A stretch of DNA of 64,000 nucleotides from Ralstonia sp. UNC404CL21Col (GCF_000620465.1 NZ_KK211140.1:809964-873963); one strand, 5' to 3'; positions 9,175 through 18,515 are shown, counted from the first letter of the stretch. The notes: generated by a model from the sequence alone, not told the origin. A program made the numbers and translations.

Positions 9175-11775
9175 ATGGGTGCAGCAGAGCAAGTCGCCAA
9201 CCTGATGGGCAGCCACCGCACAGTCAAAGCCACGAGCGCAGCAATCCCCAAGTTACTGGGGCAGCCGCAATTGGAGTTCGTGCGCGTGAGTGGCCGCGAA
9301 GCCCTGAGCGAACTGTTCACCTACACGGTCGACCTGCGCCCAGTCTCCCTGGCGGCCGAGCAAGCCATGCTCGAAGCCGACCTCGACGACGCCATTGGCC
9401 TGGAGATGACGCTGACGATTGAGTTGGACGGCATCGGCACTGGCTTGATGGGCGGCGTGGGCTCGGGCGAGCGCCAAATCACCGGCCTCATCACCGCCGT
9501 CGAACAAATCGGTGGTGTGGCCGACAACCGCCTCTACCGGTTCACCCTGCGCCCCTGGCTCTGGCTCGCCACCCAAACCGCCGACTACAAAGCCTTCCAG
9601 AACAAAAGCGTCATCGACATCCTCGACGAAGTCCTGGCCGACTACACCTTCAGCGTCGACAAACGCCTGGACGAGAGCGCCTTCCCCAAACTCGAATGGG
9701 AAGTCCAGCACGGCGAAACGGATTTCGCCTTCCTCCAACGCCTCACCGAAGAATGGGGCATCACCTACTTCTTCGAACATGACGGCGGTCACCACCGGCT
9801 CGTCCTCGTCTCCGAATCCGGCGCCTGGCGCAAATTCCCCAGCGCCGCATACCACACCCTGCCGATCTACCCGCAAGGCTTCAAGGTTGACGAAGAACAC
9901 CTCACACGCTTCCAACCCATCAACCGCCTGCGCACTGGCAAGATCACCCTCAAAGACTACGACCCGCGCCAACCCAAGGCCGATCTCACCACCGGCGACA
10001 GCCTCCCGCGCGACACACGGTTCTCCGAGTTTGAACGCTACGAATACGAACCCGGCAGCTACACGAACCGAGACCTCGGCAACCAGCGCGCCCGCATCCG
10101 CATGGAAGAGCGCCGCGCCAAAGGCCGTCGCGTGCGTGGAGCAGGCGCCCTGCGCGGCATCGCAGCCGGCTGCACCTACCAGATCGCCAAACACGACAAG
10201 GACGACCTCAACCGGGAAATCCTCATCGTCAGCACCGAATTCCAACTCGAAGACGTCGCCATCCAATCTGGCAGCGCCCAGCGCTACGCCTGCCACGTCC
10301 GCTTTGAAGCCCACCCCACGGATGAAGTCTTCCGTCCACCGCTGACCACCGCCAAACCGCGCGTCAGGGGCATCCAGCGTGCCGTCGTCACCGGCCCCGA
10401 GAACCAAGAGGTCTGGACCAACGACTTCGGTTGCGTCAAAGTCCAGTTCGAGTGGGACCGCTACGGCCAGTACAACGAAAACTCTTCCCCCTGGATCCGA
10501 GTCGCCAACGGTTGGTCAGGCGACCAGTTCGGTGCAATGCACGTGCCGCGTATCGGGCAGGAAGTGCTTGTGGATTACCTCAACGGTGATCCGAACACGC
10601 CCATCATCATCGGGCGGGTGCCGAACCAGTTGAACCTGCCCCCATGGGCACTGCCCGGCCAGCACGCCCTCAGTGGCATCGCCAGCAAGGAACTGTTTGG
10701 CAAACGGCGCAATCATCTGGTGATGGATGACACCCAAGGCCAGATTCAGGCCCAACTGTCGTCTGACCACCAGACCAGCCAACTCAACCTCGGCTATCTG
10801 ACGGGCGTACCCGGCAACCCGGGGCGCAAAGACCCACGTGGTGAAGGCTTTGACCTGCGCACCGATGGGCAGGGTGCTATCCGTGGTGCCAAGGGCTTGT
10901 TCCTCACCACGGAAGGGCAGGTTGCAGCGGTGGGCGGTCACCTCGACCGGCAAGAGTTCATCCGCTGCATGGAGGCCGCGCTTGAAGCCGCCAAATCCCT
11001 GGGCGACTACAGCAGCCAGCACGAGGCCCTGAAAACCGACGCAGACCCGCAATCCACTCTCACGAAAGCCATTGAGGAATGGGATGCGGGGGCAAACAAC
11101 CATCAGGACAAGCCAGGCCAAGGTGGCCAGCCCGTGCTAGGCGCCTACGCGCCGGCCGGTATCGCCTTGGCTACACCCAAAAGCTTGACTAGCTATGCAG
11201 GCCAGCACATCGACACCGTATCCAAGCTGAACCAGCAACAGACTGCAGGGCAGCAATACCTCGTCAACGCCGGCACTGGCATTAGCTTGTTTGCGCATAG
11301 CGGTGAGTGGAAGGGGATTGCCCATCAAGGGCAACTCGTGCTGCAAGCCCAGCAGAAGAGCATCACCGCCAATGCCAGGCAGGACGTGGTGGTTACCGCC
11401 ACGGACGGTTCCATTCTGCTCAACAGCAAGACCGGCATCACGCTCATGAGCGGCAACGCGGGGATTCGGATTGCGGATGGAAAGGTTGAGGCCTTTGGGC
11501 CCACGCTCATCCACCTGCATACGGGGAACTTTGATGTGCCAGGGCCGGAGGGCGTCAATGGGGCGCTGCCGCAGTTTGATTCGGCCAAGGCCGAACGTGG
11601 TTTCGAACTGGTTCGGGCACACGACAAACAGCCCATTCCTAACGCTCCCTACACCCTGGCCAAAGCGGACGGTGGCGTCGAACAGGGCATCGCTTCCAAC
11701 GGGACGACAGAGCAATCTGTGACGCAGACCATTGAACAAATGACGGCGGCATTTAATGCGCCCAAACTGTACTAA
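9175..11775 (+). CDS. vgrG: T6SS spike protein VgrG with C-terminal TTR-like tail
   Basis: An 866-residue VgrG. The gp27-like part spans about residues 30-380, the gp5-like OB domain about 400-490 (WTNDFGCVKVQFEWDRYG and WIRVANGWSGDQFGAMHVPR), and a DUF2345 beta-helix needle follows to about 790 (SILLNSKTGITLMSGNAG). The last ~60 residues (RGFELVRAHDKQPIPNAPYT to APKLY) resemble the transthyretin-like extensions that load lipase effectors on some VgrGs. A closely similar tail recurs in the lipoprotein at 17405. The start has a GAAAGAGGG ribosome site. The lipase gene follows 11 bases later, so this VgrG probably carries it. Confidence 0.96.
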   Translation: MGAAEQVANLMGSHRTVKATSAAIPKLLGQPQLEFVRVSGREALSELFTYTVDLRPVSLAAEQAMLEADLDDAIGLEMTLTIELDGIGTGLMGGVGSGERQITGLITAVEQIGGVADNRLYRFTLRPWLWLATQTADYKAFQNKSVIDILDEVLADYTFSVDKRLDESAFPKLEWEVQHGETDFAFLQRLTEEWGITYFFEHDGGHHRLVLVSESGAWRKFPSAAYHTLPIYPQGFKVDEEHLTRFQPINRLRTGKITLKDYDPRQPKADLTTGDSLPRDTRFSEFERYEYEPGSYTNRDLGNQRARIRMEERRAKGRRVRGAGALRGIAAGCTYQIAKHDKDDLNREILIVSTEFQLEDVAIQSGSAQRYACHVRFEAHPTDEVFRPPLTTAKPRVRGIQRAVVTGPENQEVWTNDFGCVKVQFEWDRYGQYNENSSPWIRVANGWSGDQFGAMHVPRIGQEVLVDYLNGDPNTPIIIGRVPNQLNLPPWALPGQHALSGIASKELFGKRRNHLVMDDTQGQIQAQLSSDHQTSQLNLGYLTGVPGNPGRKDPRGEGFDLRTDGQGAIRGAKGLFLTTEGQVAAVGGHLDRQEFIRCMEAALEAAKSLGDYSSQHEALKTDADPQSTLTKAIEEWDAGANNHQDKPGQGGQPVLGAYAPAGIALATPKSLTSYAGQHIDTVSKLNQQQTAGQQYLVNAGTGISLFAHSGEWKGIAHQGQLVLQAQQKSITANARQDVVVTATDGSILLNSKTGITLMSGNAGIRIADGKVEAFGPTLIHLHTGNFDVPGPEGVNGALPQFDSAKAERGFELVRAHDKQPIPNAPYTLAKADGGVEQGIASNGTTEQSVTQTIEQMTAAFNAPKLY

Positions 11776-11786
11776 GGCAAGACCCC

Positions 11787-14234
11787 ATGAGCGAAACCAG
11801 CTTCCACAATCCTGAAGCCAGCGTCATTGCTCGAGCCACCGACATCACGCTGCCCAGCGGCGGCGTTCGCAAGGTGCCCTGCATACCGCTGCCCGGCATC
11901 ATCATCTTCGTGCACGGCGTGAACTCGATGGGCGAATGGTTCAACGCGGCAGAGGAAGGCCTGTGCGATGGACTGAACGAGCGCCTGAACCGAAAAGAGT
12001 TTGGCAAACCAGTAGACGACACGATCGAGGGCTTGTTGCGCGCCGCGCAATACAGCCCCGAGTTGACGCCCTCGGGCTATCTCGTGCGTACCAAGTCTGA
12101 GGACGCTGTTGAGGGCCAGGACTTCGTACAGGGCGCCGAGGCCAGCCCCATCATCCGCTTCCGTTGGGGTTACGTCGCCAACAAGGAAGACTTGGCTGTC
12201 GTCGGCCCGAACATCTTGCTCGACGAAGACAATGCCTGGGGCGGTGGCCCGTTTGCCAACGGTTGCTCTGCGCTGCCTGATTTGTGGAGCAACGGCACTG
12301 TGACGGACTTGTTTCTGGGCCTGCAAGTCGAATACATGAACACCGAGACGAGCCGTCTCGTCTACAACTGCCCGGCTCGACACTACGGCGCGCATGCCGC
12401 ATGGCGGCTTGCCGCGCTTGTTGCACAGGCACGCGAGCGGCATCAGAAGCACTATGGCAAGGAATGCCCGGTCACCATCGTCTGCCACAGCCAGGGCAAC
12501 ATGGTGGGCTTGGCCTCCGCGTTCATCGGTGACAAGAAGTTTGGAGGCAAAGGTGTGGCGGATACCTACATTCTTGCCAATCCGCCTTACTCGGTACTGC
12601 CCAACTTTGCTGACAACTTTGTGCAGTACGACAGCGTCAACGATCTCGGCCGAGTCACTACGCTTTCGCGGCGCAAAACGCTGGATGCCTTCTTCGGCAT
12701 CGTTAAGAACCGCAATGATGATCTTGCTAGCGACGATTGCGTGAATGCGTGGATCGGCAATCAGCGCAAGCCATGGGAACGAGGGAGTGACCAGGAAACG
12801 TATCCCTCGCACAAGCGCGTTTTTCTGTATGCCAACCCACACGACCAAGTGATCGCGGTTTCCACCGTCATGGGCATGGGCTGGATGGGGCTGCCGCAGA
12901 ATGTGCTAGCCGGCCGTGACGACGACATGAAGGGCGCCAAACAACCCTACGCCTTCAAGAACGCAGAAGGTGTGCTGTACCAACGTATCTGGGCACAAGG
13001 TAATCCCGCGAAGTACAGCAAGGACAACCCTTTCATGGTGGGTGTCGCGCCGGGTAAAGCCTTTGTGTATTACGACAAGAACAATCCCGCCAATGCAGAT
13101 GGCATTCAAGGTGGTAAGGGCCAGTTCTGGCTGCGCAAGCCGCTGGAATTGCGTTTCCACTTCCGGCGCGTTTGGGAAGACGAGAGAAAGGGGCTTGGTG
13201 GAAAGGTCGGCGCCACCATGCTCGGTGGGCTCTACGAGATCGCCATTGGCCTTGTCCGGATTGTGACTTTGGACAAAGTGCAGCCCTACCCTCCAGTCAA
13301 TGCCACGCCTCCAGATGGCTGGACCATTCATGTCAACGCTCACAAGGTGCCCAATCCGATTGAGCCGGTGTCGATCCACTTGTATCACCCGCAGACAGAC
13401 AAGACGGGGCAGCAACCCAAGGATGACGGACAGCGCCGGCTCGATGGCAAGGGCGGTGCACCCCGGGGCAAGGTCAGTGGCGTCTTCAACCAAGGGCCGC
13501 AGTCGCACACCGATGAGTTGAGCCCCAATGGCGGAAAGACGGGCGACATCTACGACAAGTACCGCGCGAAAGGGCAGGGCAGTGCAGACGATGAGGCCGC
13601 GCTGCGCTACGAGCACAACGCCAGCGTGCGGCAATTGGCTCGACGTAAGGAAGGGGATCCCTATCAGAGCGCCGTTGATCTGATGAGCGAGAAGGGCAGC
13701 GGCGCGCTCTCTGGCGATGAATACAAGGACTTCTGCAAGTTCGATCAGGAGAAGCGCGAGTACTTCCTCAGGAAAGCGGTGGATCTCAACGCAACCAATC
13801 ACTCGACGATTCTGACCAACCCGGCGCACAGCCGGCAGGTCATGGCGTACGACGTGAACGTGGGGCTGAATATTTTGCCGTTCGATCAGATGCAGTGGCT
13901 GCGCAAGTTTGCGGATTGGAGGTATCAGGATAGGGCCGATCCGGTCATGGCATTTTGGCGTGAGTACTACATGGAGGGCCGAATCAAAAAAGGTACTCCA
14001 CTGGAGGACTACGACGACTACAAGCCAAGTGTTCCAATTGAACTCGGCATCGATACTGAACGCAGCAACAGCGGGGCTTTCTCGCAGGAGCACCGCGAGG
14101 CACCGCAGGAATCAACCCAGCGCCGTGAACTATCGGCCTGGGATCAGCAACGCGAAGACTGGCGCAATCAGCAGTCCCGCTATCGCCGCCCAACTGACAC
14201 CGATGATGTTCTTGGAGGAGGCCCCAATGGTTGA
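11787..14234 (+). CDS. Tle3-type T6SS lipase effector (DUF3274)
   Basis: An 815-residue alpha/beta-hydrolase. An oxyanion-type FVHGVNSMGEW lies at residues 41-51, a nucleophile elbow VCHSQGN with Ser235, and a likely catalytic Asp at NPHDQV (Asp353). Size, motif spacing and position between vgrG and DUF2875 genes match the Tle3 family of T6SS phospholipases, which attack membranes of rival cells from the periplasm. The elbow is C-H-S-Q-G, not the textbook G-x-S-x-G. The C-terminal 300 residues are polar, with an Arg/Gln-rich end. There is no signal peptide, as expected for T6SS cargo. The end overlaps the next gene by 8 bases. Confidence 0.85.
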   Translation: MSETSFHNPEASVIARATDITLPSGGVRKVPCIPLPGIIIFVHGVNSMGEWFNAAEEGLCDGLNERLNRKEFGKPVDDTIEGLLRAAQYSPELTPSGYLVRTKSEDAVEGQDFVQGAEASPIIRFRWGYVANKEDLAVVGPNILLDEDNAWGGGPFANGCSALPDLWSNGTVTDLFLGLQVEYMNTETSRLVYNCPARHYGAHAAWRLAALVAQARERHQKHYGKECPVTIVCHSQGNMVGLASAFIGDKKFGGKGVADTYILANPPYSVLPNFADNFVQYDSVNDLGRVTTLSRRKTLDAFFGIVKNRNDDLASDDCVNAWIGNQRKPWERGSDQETYPSHKRVFLYANPHDQVIAVSTVMGMGWMGLPQNVLAGRDDDMKGAKQPYAFKNAEGVLYQRIWAQGNPAKYSKDNPFMVGVAPGKAFVYYDKNNPANADGIQGGKGQFWLRKPLELRFHFRRVWEDERKGLGGKVGATMLGGLYEIAIGLVRIVTLDKVQPYPPVNATPPDGWTIHVNAHKVPNPIEPVSIHLYHPQTDKTGQQPKDDGQRRLDGKGGAPRGKVSGVFNQGPQSHTDELSPNGGKTGDIYDKYRAKGQGSADDEAALRYEHNASVRQLARRKEGDPYQSAVDLMSEKGSGALSGDEYKDFCKFDQEKREYFLRKAVDLNATNHSTILTNPAHSRQVMAYDVNVGLNILPFDQMQWLRKFADWRYQDRADPVMAFWREYYMEGRIKKGTPLEDYDDYKPSVPIELGIDTERSNSGAFSQEHREAPQESTQRRELSAWDQQREDWRNQQSRYRRPTDTDDVLGGGPNG

Positions 14235-15792
14235 GTTCTGCCCTCAACGCCGTAACCGATTGCACGCGCTTGCCGGCCTAGTTGCCGCTGCCATCTTGAC
14301 TATTGCCTGTACCGGAACTGCCATGTCTCAGCCTCAATATTCTCGAAAGCCGACTCCGTATCCGTTGGCCTCCAAGACGCCGGCTGCCACCGGTCCGAAC
14401 GCCCCTGCCGCCTATGTGATGGGTGTCGTCTGGCGCAGTCCGCTGATGTGGATCGATTACCCGACGCATTGGAACCTGCTGTGGACCCAAGGCATGGCGG
14501 ATCGCAATCCGAGTGACACCGATAGTCCTGACCTCAAGCTGGGCGATGCGACAGGAAAGCTGGTGAGTCCAGTGCGAGTGGTTTGGCCGGATGACAACCC
14601 GAATCCGGTGTATTGGCATCCTCTTGAAACGCTGATTCGCGATCCGTTGTATTCAATGGGGTATCACTACGCAGTGGATAAGGACTATTTCTATTCGGTT
14701 AGCAACGGCACTAACCGTCCCGGTTTTGGGGACATCCGTGTGTTTGCTGGAATGCCGCAGGAGTGGATCAATACGCCAACTTACATTCAAGAAAAATGGC
14801 GCTATCTAAATGGGGGGGATGCATTGAGAGAGCACTTTAGGCAAGGCATGCCAGCGCCATCCATTCTTGCTGAGAACGAAGACCATGCGGAGGCTCGCAT
14901 GTCGTGGCTGTATACGAGAATGTACACGGATGAGAATGGCAAGCCATACCGAGGCTTGGGACACTCGACTTGGATGGTCATCGGCCTGCCAACCTTCACT
15001 TTGAAGGCGGCTCGCCGCTTGTTCACCAGCGAAATCTACGGAGAGGCTGAGGGGCGGAGCCTGAAGTTCTACCCTCAAACCAAGGTGCCCGACGTCACTG
15101 TGATGGCCGGTACCGAAACGGTGGGCTTCTACGACCTGAAGGAAGCCATCGCGTACCTGAACGCCAATCCCCGCAAAACCGTGTGGGTCTACACGATGGA
15201 CGCCCCCGGCTACCCCAAGGGTGGCCGCACGGACGAAAACTCAGTTTTGCTGATTCTCAGCCATCCCAGCGCAGATTGGGGCTACACCCCGCTATCAGCC
15301 ATCTACCTGCCTCAACAGCACGAAGGCGGGATCGGCAACAAAGCCGCCAATCCGGGCGGTGCCTGGAGCGGGCTCCTGCAGACCATGCAAACACAGGCAC
15401 CGCAGGAGCATCCGGTCGGCCGCGTCTATCACGACGTGTTTAAGCACGACCCCAACGTCGACAAGTTGATGCAGCCGCTGCGCGCCGCTGTACACCAACA
15501 GTGGCCCGACTTGGACCAGATCAAGGATGTGCAAAGCGTTGCGGAGCACGCCATCGGCGGGCTGCGTGCTGCAAGTGCTGGCCTGAACATCGCTCGCGCT
15601 ACGGCCTACGCAGACCAGACCGGCAACAGCGCTGTAGTCACCAGCGCTGCCAATCCGAATGATGCGTGGAGCGTATTGATTGCGCCGCCACCCGGCTGGG
15701 TCAAGCAAGAGCCGCGCAAGGTCTGGCCGCGCGCAGCAGGTCGGACCAATGCGTATTTGCCATGGTTTGGCAAGCAGACCAGCGGAAAGTAA
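14227..15792 (+). CDS. Tla3/DUF2875-type lipase adaptor, copy 1
   Basis: A 521-residue protein. The ATG at 14227 follows GAGGAGG and overlaps the end of the lipase gene; the open frame continues upstream but is shadow. It starts with a hydrophobic export signal (residues ~14-32, LAGLVAAAILTIAC) followed by SQPQYSRKPTPYP. The body has GVVWRSPLMWIDYPTHWNLL, the DUF2875 pattern I associate with Tla3, the adaptor described for Tle3 in Pseudomonas aeruginosa. An export signal is unexpected for a cytosolic adaptor, so an immunity role is possible. It is a tandem duplicate of the next gene. Confidence 0.75.
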   Translation: MVEFCPQRRNRLHALAGLVAAAILTIACTGTAMSQPQYSRKPTPYPLASKTPAATGPNAPAAYVMGVVWRSPLMWIDYPTHWNLLWTQGMADRNPSDTDSPDLKLGDATGKLVSPVRVVWPDDNPNPVYWHPLETLIRDPLYSMGYHYAVDKDYFYSVSNGTNRPGFGDIRVFAGMPQEWINTPTYIQEKWRYLNGGDALREHFRQGMPAPSILAENEDHAEARMSWLYTRMYTDENGKPYRGLGHSTWMVIGLPTFTLKAARRLFTSEIYGEAEGRSLKFYPQTKVPDVTVMAGTETVGFYDLKEAIAYLNANPRKTVWVYTMDAPGYPKGGRTDENSVLLILSHPSADWGYTPLSAIYLPQQHEGGIGNKAANPGGAWSGLLQTMQTQAPQEHPVGRVYHDVFKHDPNVDKLMQPLRAAVHQQWPDLDQIKDVQSVAEHAIGGLRAASAGLNIARATAYADQTGNSAVVTSAANPNDAWSVLIAPPPGWVKQEPRKVWPRAAGRTNAYLPWFGKQTSGK

Positions 15793-15812
15793 CCGGGGTG
15801 GGTGATAGCGTG

Positions 15813-17381
15813 ATGCGCGGATTGTCAATTTCGGAGTGTTGTGCGGCAGCGTGGCGGAAATTCGCCATGCTGGCGGTTGCCTGCACGCTGGTCTCTGCTG
15901 GCTCCGGAACTGCCATGTCTCAGCCTCAATACTCTCGCAAGCCGACACCGTATCCGTTAGCTTCCAAGACCCCGGTTGCCACCGGTCCGAATGCCCCCGC
16001 TGCCTACGTGATGGGTGTCGTCTGGCGCAGTCCGCTGATGTGGATTGATTACCCCACGCATTGGAACTTGCTGTGGACACAGGGCATGGCGGATCGTAAT
16101 CCGAGCGATACAGATAGTCCTGACCTCAAGCTGGGCGATGCGACAGGAAAGCTGGTGAGTCCAGTACGAGTTGTTTGGCCGGATGACAACCCGAACCCAG
16201 TCTATTGGCACCCCTTACGCACGCTGATTCGCGATCCACTGTATTCGATGGGGTATCACTATGCCGTGGACAAGGACTACTTCTATTCCGTCAGCAACGG
16301 CACGAATCGTCCGGATTTCGGAGACATTCGTGTGTTTGCCGGTATGCCGCGCGAATGGATCAATACACCGACCTACATCGAAGAGAAATGGCGGTACATG
16401 AATGGTGTTGACGACTTGGCTGAACATATTCGCCTCGGTATGCCAGCTCCATCCTTCTTGGCCGAAAACGAAGATCACGCCGAAGCACGCATGCCTTGGC
16501 TGTTCACGAAGATGTACGACAACCGAGGCAGGCCACAGCGTGGTTTGGGCCGCATCACCGAAATGGTCATTGGACTGCCCACCTTGACCTTGAAGGCTGC
16601 CCGTCGCCTGTTCACCAGCGAGATTTACGGTGAAGCTGAGGCGATGAGCCTGAAGCTCTACCCGCAAACCAAGGTGCCTGAAGTCACAGTGATGGCGGGC
16701 ACCGAAACCGTAGGCTTCTATGACCTAAAAGAAGCCATTGCCTACCTGAATGCAAATCCACGCAAGACTGTGTGGGTCTACACGATGGACGCCCCCGGCT
16801 ACCCCAAGGGTGGCCGCACGGACGAAAACTCAGTTTTGCTGATCCTCGCTCACCCTAGCGCAGATTGGGGCTACGCCCCGCTGTCATCCATCTACTTGCC
16901 TCAACAGCACGAAGGCGGGATCGGCAACAAAGCCGCCAATCCGGGCGGTGCCTGGAGCGGGCTCCTGCAAACCATGCAAACACAGGCGCCGCAGGAGCAT
17001 CCGGTCGGCCGCGTCTATCACGACATGTTCAAGCACGACCCCAACGTCAACAAGTTGATGCGGCCGCTACGCGCTGCTGTACATCAACAGTGGCCCGACC
17101 TGGACCAGATCAAGGATGTGCAAAGCGTTGCGGAACACACCATCGGCGGCCTGCGTGCCGCGAGTGCTGGCCTGAACATCGCTCGCGCTACGGCCTACGT
17201 AGACCAGACAGGCAACAGCGCTGTAGTCACCAGCGTTGCCAATCCGAATGATGCGTGGAGCGTATTGATTGCTCCGCCGCCGGGCTGGGTCAAGCAAGAG
17301 ACGCGCAAGGTCTGGCCGCGCGCAGCAGGTCGGACCAATGCGTATTTGCCATGGTTTGGCAAGCAGACCAGCGGAAAGTAA
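15813..17381 (+). CDS. Tla3/DUF2875-type lipase adaptor, copy 2
   Basis: A 522-residue tandem paralogue of the preceding protein, 20 bases downstream. Signal sequences differ (MLAVACTLVSAGSGTAM here), but from SQPQYSRKPTPYP onward the two are nearly identical. The exception is a middle block (about residues 190-265), where substitutions cluster. The last ~180 residues are again almost the same, down to PWFGKQTSGK. The ATG at 15813 is preferred over an adjacent GTG at 15810. As with copy 1, the family points to Tle3 delivery or neutralisation. Confidence 0.75.
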   Translation: MRGLSISECCAAAWRKFAMLAVACTLVSAGSGTAMSQPQYSRKPTPYPLASKTPVATGPNAPAAYVMGVVWRSPLMWIDYPTHWNLLWTQGMADRNPSDTDSPDLKLGDATGKLVSPVRVVWPDDNPNPVYWHPLRTLIRDPLYSMGYHYAVDKDYFYSVSNGTNRPDFGDIRVFAGMPREWINTPTYIEEKWRYMNGVDDLAEHIRLGMPAPSFLAENEDHAEARMPWLFTKMYDNRGRPQRGLGRITEMVIGLPTLTLKAARRLFTSEIYGEAEAMSLKLYPQTKVPEVTVMAGTETVGFYDLKEAIAYLNANPRKTVWVYTMDAPGYPKGGRTDENSVLLILAHPSADWGYAPLSSIYLPQQHEGGIGNKAANPGGAWSGLLQTMQTQAPQEHPVGRVYHDMFKHDPNVNKLMRPLRAAVHQQWPDLDQIKDVQSVAEHTIGGLRAASAGLNIARATAYVDQTGNSAVVTSVANPNDAWSVLIAPPPGWVKQETRKVWPRAAGRTNAYLPWFGKQTSGK

Positions 17382-17404
17382 CGCCAGATGCGAGAGAGAA
17401 ATTT

Positions 17405-17710
17405 ATGCGAAGTGAATTACCTAGTCGAGGCTGGCAAGGGTGGCGAGCCATGGCGGCGTGCTCCCTGGTTGGATTGCTTGTCACCGGCTGCGCGAGCGAC
17501 GGGCGCTCCTCCGGAGGACAACCGGGTTGCAAGTTCCAAATCGTCAGAGGATTCGACCAAGTGCCGATTCCGAACGTGCCCTACGACATCGTCGACAAGA
17601 ACGGTGTTGTTGCGATGAGCGGCGTGTCTAACGCTCAAGGTGAAACGGTTTCGAAACAAGCTTTCTGCTCTGTCGACTTGCGGGCTATTCCCAAGCCCAA
17701 GCTTTATTGA
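17405..17710 (+). CDS. Small lipoprotein resembling the VgrG C-terminal (TTR-like) tail
   Basis: A 101-residue protein with an ATG at 17405 behind a GAGAGA ribosome site. A lipoprotein signal peptide ends in LLVTGC, with the lipidated Cys at residue 29. The mature part from residue 42 (CKFQIVRGFDQVPIPNVPYD) to the end (KPKLY) aligns without large gaps with the last 60 residues of the VgrG encoded at 9175. Shared features are F-x-[LI]-V-R, PIPN-x-PY, a central Gly/Asn segment and terminal PKLY. It therefore looks like a periplasm-facing copy of the VgrG effector-loading domain. An immunity role against the lipase is a plausible inference and is not shown. Confidence 0.75.
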   Translation: MRSELPSRGWQGWRAMAACSLVGLLVTGCASDGRSSGGQPGCKFQIVRGFDQVPIPNVPYDIVDKNGVVAMSGVSNAQGETVSKQAFCSVDLRAIPKPKLY

Positions 17711-17759
17711 TCATGCCGATACCGCTCTGCGGCACTGAATTGCATAAAGAGGATTTGAT

Positions 17760-18014
17760 ATGTCCGCACCAATCATCACCGTAGGCGACGTAGGCGCCCA
17801 CGGCTCCGTTGTTACCACGGGCTCGCCCACCAGCAAAATCCGCAGCCGTCCTATCGCCCGCCAGGGCGACCTCGTCACCTGCCCAATCCACGGCGTCAAC
17901 CGCATCGTCAACGTGAGCGGCAGCGCCAAAGTCGGCGGCGAAGTCATGGCCCGTGCAGGTGACGGCACCGAGTGCGGCGACATCCTGATCGGCAGTCAGC
18001 CAGGCAAAGCATGA
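17760..18014 (+). CDS. PAAR-domain T6SS tip protein
   Basis: An 84-residue single-domain PAAR protein starting MSAPIITVGDVGAHGSVVTTG. It has ARQGDLVTCPIHG and a final C-G-D turn (GTECGDILIGSQP) that would complete the metal-binding cone. PAAR proteins sharpen the VgrG spike and can recruit cargo. The gene overlaps the tssJ start by four bases (ATGA), linking the effector module to the membrane-complex genes. Confidence 0.93.
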   Translation: MSAPIITVGDVGAHGSVVTTGSPTSKIRSRPIARQGDLVTCPIHGVNRIVNVSGSAKVGGEVMARAGDGTECGDILIGSQPGKA

Positions 18015-18511
18015 TTTTCCGTTTGCTGATGCCGTGGGCGCTGTCGCTGGCGCTCGCAGCCTGCTCCACCGCCCCCGCCCAACCTGAGCAACTGAAGCTC
18101 GACCTGGCCATCCAGGCTGGCGACTCCCTCAACCCTGACGACAAGGGCAGGGCGTCCCCTGTACTGGTGCGCCTGTACGAGCTCAAGACCTCCAGCACCT
18201 TCGAGCAAGCCGATTACTACTCGCTCGAATCCACCGACCGCACTGTGCTGATGCAGGACTTGCTCGCCCGCGACGAGTTCATCCTGCGCCCTGGCGAGTT
18301 CCAGGACATCGAGCGCAAGCTCAACCCGGACGCGCAAGCGCTCGGCATCCTCGTCGGCTACCGCGATTTGGGCAAAGCCACCTGGCGCACCGTCTACAAG
18401 CTGCCACCTGCGCCCGCAGCCGCGTGGTACCGCGCCGCCATCCCAGCCCGCAAGGTAAAACTGCAGATCGTGCTCGATCAGCAAGCCATCACCCTATCCA
18501 AACCTGATTGA
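18011..18511 (+). CDS. tssJ: T6SS outer-membrane lipoprotein TssJ
   Basis: A 166-residue lipoprotein. The ATG at 18011 overlaps the PAAR stop. The signal peptide ends in LALAAC, with Cys18 as the lipidation site. The mature beta-sandwich part has SPVLVRLYELKTSSTFEQADYY (near 53-74) and the C-terminal AIPARKVKLQIVLDQQ that end many TssJ proteins. TssJ anchors the TssL-TssM complex to the outer membrane. It lies directly before tssK, the usual order. Confidence 0.93.
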   Translation: MIFRLLMPWALSLALAACSTAPAQPEQLKLDLAIQAGDSLNPDDKGRASPVLVRLYELKTSSTFEQADYYSLESTDRTVLMQDLLARDEFILRPGEFQDIERKLNPDAQALGILVGYRDLGKATWRTVYKLPPAPAAAWYRAAIPARKVKLQIVLDQQAITLSKPD

Positions 18512-18515
18512 AGTC

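Noticed and set aside
9253..10407. A 384-codon minus-strand frame opposite vgrG
   Set aside because: Shadow of vgrG; no motif and no ribosome site.
13909..14226. Upstream extension of the first DUF2875 frame
   Set aside because: It lies within the lipase coding sequence in another frame; the GAGGAGG site and signal peptide place the start at 14227.
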